Below, in pieces: positions 62,309 through 64,000 of a stretch of DNA of 64,000 bases (position 1 is its first letter; each line of letters starts with the position of its first letter). Origin of the DNA: a bacterium. GTDB taxonomy: Bacteria; Armatimonadota; Fimbriimonadia; Fimbriimonadales; Fimbriimonadaceae. The translations under genes were made by a program, and so were the position numbers. The stretch spans positions 434,001-498,000 of the forward strand of contig JAIXUN010000002.1 in NCBI GenBank assembly GCA_027483535.1. The letters are read 5' to 3'. The notes beneath the pieces are model-generated. The model did no database searches and had not been told where the DNA came from. It saw only the letters and a program-made list of their open reading frames with translations.

Positions 62309-62631
62309 TGACATACATCGAACGAAAAATCGCGAAGCGTCTCGCCGAGAGCAAGGAGTTTCGAGTTGCCTTCGAGGAGGAAGTTCAAGAACGCGAACTT
62401 GAAAAGGAGCGGCGTGTGCGACTGATGAGCACCCTTGCCAATGTCCGAAAGAAAAAGGGACTGTCGCAGAGCCAAGTAGCCAAGCTTCTCAATGTTTCTC
62501 AGTCAAGGATCAGTCAGATCGAAAGTGGTAGGGAATCCGTGAGCGTCGATCACCTGCTCAAGTTGGTAGAAATTCTTGGAGCGCAACTTTCGATTGCTTC
62601 TCCTGAGGCTGCTCCGAGTAGTCGGGCCTAA
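62308..62631 (+). CDS. Xre-family antitoxin (HigA-like)
   Basis: A 107-residue antitoxin. Residues ~1-45 are a charged helix (F-E-E-E-V-Q-E-R-E-L-E-K-E-R-R) that may wrap the toxin; residues ~50-100 carry an Xre helix-turn-helix (L-S-Q-S-Q-V-A-K-L-L-N-V-S-Q-S-R-I-S-Q-I-E) for operator binding and autoregulation. Translationally coupled to the toxin gene. The pair is AT-richer than adjacent genes, consistent with recent transfer, and sits between a helicase and a glycosidase gene. Confidence 0.9.
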   Translation: MTYIERKIAKRLAESKEFRVAFEEEVQERELEKERRVRLMSTLANVRKKKGLSQSQVAKLLNVSQSRISQIESGRESVSVDHLLKLVEILGAQLSIASPEAAPSSRA

Positions 62632-62644
62632 GTACCAACTCGAG

Positions 62645-62693
62645 TCAAGCGAGGCTCTGAAAATGAAGATCATTTGCCTCCGACCTCGCTTGA
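62645..62693 (+). terminator. Hairpin after toxin-antitoxin operon
   Basis: TCAAGCGAGG pairs with CCTCGCTTGA, with an inner AAATG/CATTT stem; it lies immediately before the GH95 promoter. No T-run. Confidence 0.45.
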
Positions 62694-62714
62694 TACAACG
62701 TTCCCGGAGACCGC

Positions 62715-62720
62715 TATAAT
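62715..62720 (+). promoter_or_regulatory. -10 box (TATAAT) of GH95 gene
   Basis: Perfect TATAAT 5 nt before the ATG at 62726; a TTGATA at 62690-62695 could serve as -35 with 19-bp spacing. Confidence 0.6.
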
Positions 62721-62725
62721 GCGCC

Positions 62726-64000
62726 ATGGTCTCGCTTCTTCTCCCCACCGCGCTGCCCGCCAACGCGCTTCAGCTTTGGTACGAGAAACCCGCTGTGGCG
62801 TGGACAGACGCTCTGCCGATCGGCAACGGCCGAATGGGAGCCATGCACTTCGGTGGAGTCCTGGAAGATCGATTCCAACTCAACGACGGCACTCTCTGGT
62901 CTGGCGAGCCTTCTGAAGGCAACAACCCCGACGCCCTAAAGGCCCTGCCGCTTGTAAGAGACGCCCTCTTCAACGCCGATTTCAACCAGGCTGACCAACT
63001 CATGAGGCGGCTACAGGGGCCCTACACGGAGTCCTATCTTCCTCTAGGCGACCTTCGACTGAAGTTCGACATTGAGGGCAGCGCCGAGTCGTACCGCAGA
63101 CAGCTCGATCTTGATACCGCCGTTGCCAGTGTGTCTTTCCAAGCCAAAGGGGTCGAGTACCTCCGAGAGGCGTTTGTCAGTCACCCCGCAAACGCCATGA
63201 TCACTCGGCTGACCGCAAACAAAGCCGGAAAGATCAGCTTCACGGCCACCCTTGATAGTCGACTCCGCTATCAAACCAAAGTGGAACAGGTTGGCAAGCA
63301 GCCCGGCGTAGTTCTCAGGGGCAGAGCGCCCAGCCACGTGCGACCCAGCTACTTGCGGGCCGACAACCCCGTGCGATACGACGAAGACCCGAACGGTAAG
63401 GGCCAACGATTCGCGGCGGTGCTAGAGGTTCGAACCAAAGGCGGCAAAGTCACTCAAACCGGAAGCGCGGTGCGCGTTGAGGGAGCCGACGAAGCAATCT
63501 TGATCGTCACCGTTGGCACGAGTTTCCGCTCTCCGTTCCTCACCCCGGGTCGAGACGTGGAAAAAGTCGTTGAAGTGTGCAAACGCCGAGCGAACAAGGT
63601 GGGCACTCGCTTCACCCAACTGAAAGAAAAGCATGTACAAGACCACCAGAGTCTCTTCCGCCGAGTCTCCCTCGATCTAGGAACAAAGAACGACAATCGA
63701 CCGACCGTGGATCGGATCAAGACTTATCGGGCAGATGAGGATCCCTCTCTGGCGACTCTTCTTTTCCAATTCGGTCGATACCTGCTCATTGGCTCCTCAC
63801 GCCCGGGCGGACAAGCCGCCAACCTGCAAGGAATCTGGAACGACGAAGTCCGCGCCCCTTGGAGTTCAAACTACACCACCAATATCAACACCCAAATGAA
63901 CTACTGGCCCGCGGAAACCACCAACCTGCGCGAGTGCCATCAACCCCTGTTCGACCTCATTGCCAACGTTTCCAAGGCAGGAGCCAAAACGGCAAAGGTC
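62726..64000 (+). CDS. GH95 alpha-L-fucosidase (3' partial)
   Basis: The first 425 residues of a family 95 inverting alpha-L-fucosidase (or L-galactosidase), which acts on xyloglucan, mucin-like or algal glycans. The N-terminal beta-sandwich opens with L-W-Y-E-K-P-A-V-A-W, A-L-P-I-G-N-G-R-M-G-A-M and L-N-D-G-T-L-W-S-G-E-P, all GH95 hallmarks. The start of the (alpha/alpha)6 domain is seen as G-R-Y-L-L-I-G-S-S-R-P-G, then N-L-Q-G-I-W-N and N-Y-T-T-N-I-N-T-Q-M-N-Y-W-P. The window ends inside the catalytic domain. Start is the ATG 5 nt after TATAAT; a short signal peptide is probable. Confidence 0.94.
   Translation, partial: MVSLLLPTALPANALQLWYEKPAVAWTDALPIGNGRMGAMHFGGVLEDRFQLNDGTLWSGEPSEGNNPDALKALPLVRDALFNADFNQADQLMRRLQGPYTESYLPLGDLRLKFDIEGSAESYRRQLDLDTAVASVSFQAKGVEYLREAFVSHPANAMITRLTANKAGKISFTATLDSRLRYQTKVEQVGKQPGVVLRGRAPSHVRPSYLRADNPVRYDEDPNGKGQRFAAVLEVRTKGGKVTQTGSAVRVEGADEAILIVTVGTSFRSPFLTPGRDVEKVVEVCKRRANKVGTRFTQLKEKHVQDHQSLFRRVSLDLGTKNDNRPTVDRIKTYRADEDPSLATLLFQFGRYLLIGSSRPGGQAANLQGIWNDEVRAPWSSNYTTNINTQMNYWPAETTNLRECHQPLFDLIANVSKAGAKTAKV

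Overview
The window looks like chromosomal DNA of a bacterium of the Armatimonadota, most likely Fimbriimonadales. This is inferred from eight PEP-CTERM proteins ending in a V-P-E-P-(A/T)-(T/S)-x-A-A-L-G-x-G-L-x-A-x-x-R-R-R type tail, a SARP-like regulator with TPRs, many secreted glycoside hydrolases and GC-rich coding. No 16S rRNA gene is present, so the assignment is tentative.

Layout. 1-4.4 kb: GH16 glucanase (5' end missing), GH127 arabinofuranosidase, aldose 1-epimerase. 4.4-7.8 kb: tRNA-Ala(GGC) followed by repeats that copy the tRNA 3' end, then an AT-richer islet with a HEPN-like protein and a TPR/metallo-beta-lactamase/zinc-ribbon protein; this is the best candidate for an undescribed accessory system. 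8-12 kb: GH81 glucanase behind a potentially structured leader, flanked by a duplicated peroxiredoxin gene whose left copy has an in-frame TAG. 12-18.8 kb: small regulator/target pairs (two cupins + AraC; LamG PEP-CTERM + AraC; SnoaL-like + HxlR; MerR) and rsgA. 19-27.4 kb: membrane protein, PEP-CTERM proteins, metallophosphoesterase, alcohol dehydrogenase, beta-helix protein, membrane methyltransferase. 27.7-33 kb: GH130 and GT4/toroid genes and an LRR protein. 33-40.6 kb: PEP-CTERM proteins, CsaA-like protein, AlkD-like protein, GH39, ankyrin protein, amidohydrolase. 41-45 kb: phosphonate-catabolism-type cluster (FAD oxidoreductase, PhnX-like HAD, alcohol dehydrogenase, DUF5690 transporter). 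45-56 kb: secreted unknown, SARP/TPR regulator, sulfatase, beta-barrel protein, c-type haem protein, tandem PEP-CTERM paralogues. 56-64 kb: GH78 rhamnosidase, GH43, DEAD-box helicase, HigB/Xre toxin-antitoxin pair, GH95 fucosidase (3' end missing).

Together the enzymes fit a degrader of plant or algal polysaccharide: beta-glucan (GH16, GH81), arabinan/xylan (GH127, GH43, GH39), rhamnose/fucose side chains (GH78, GH95), sulfate esters (sulfatase) and sugar entry (mutarotase). No SusC/SusD pair is visible and the genes sit mostly as single units.

A recurring feature is a TANNNT -10-like box only 5-9 nt upstream of the start codon with no Shine-Dalgarno sequence, suggesting widespread leaderless transcription. 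It was used to choose several start codons.
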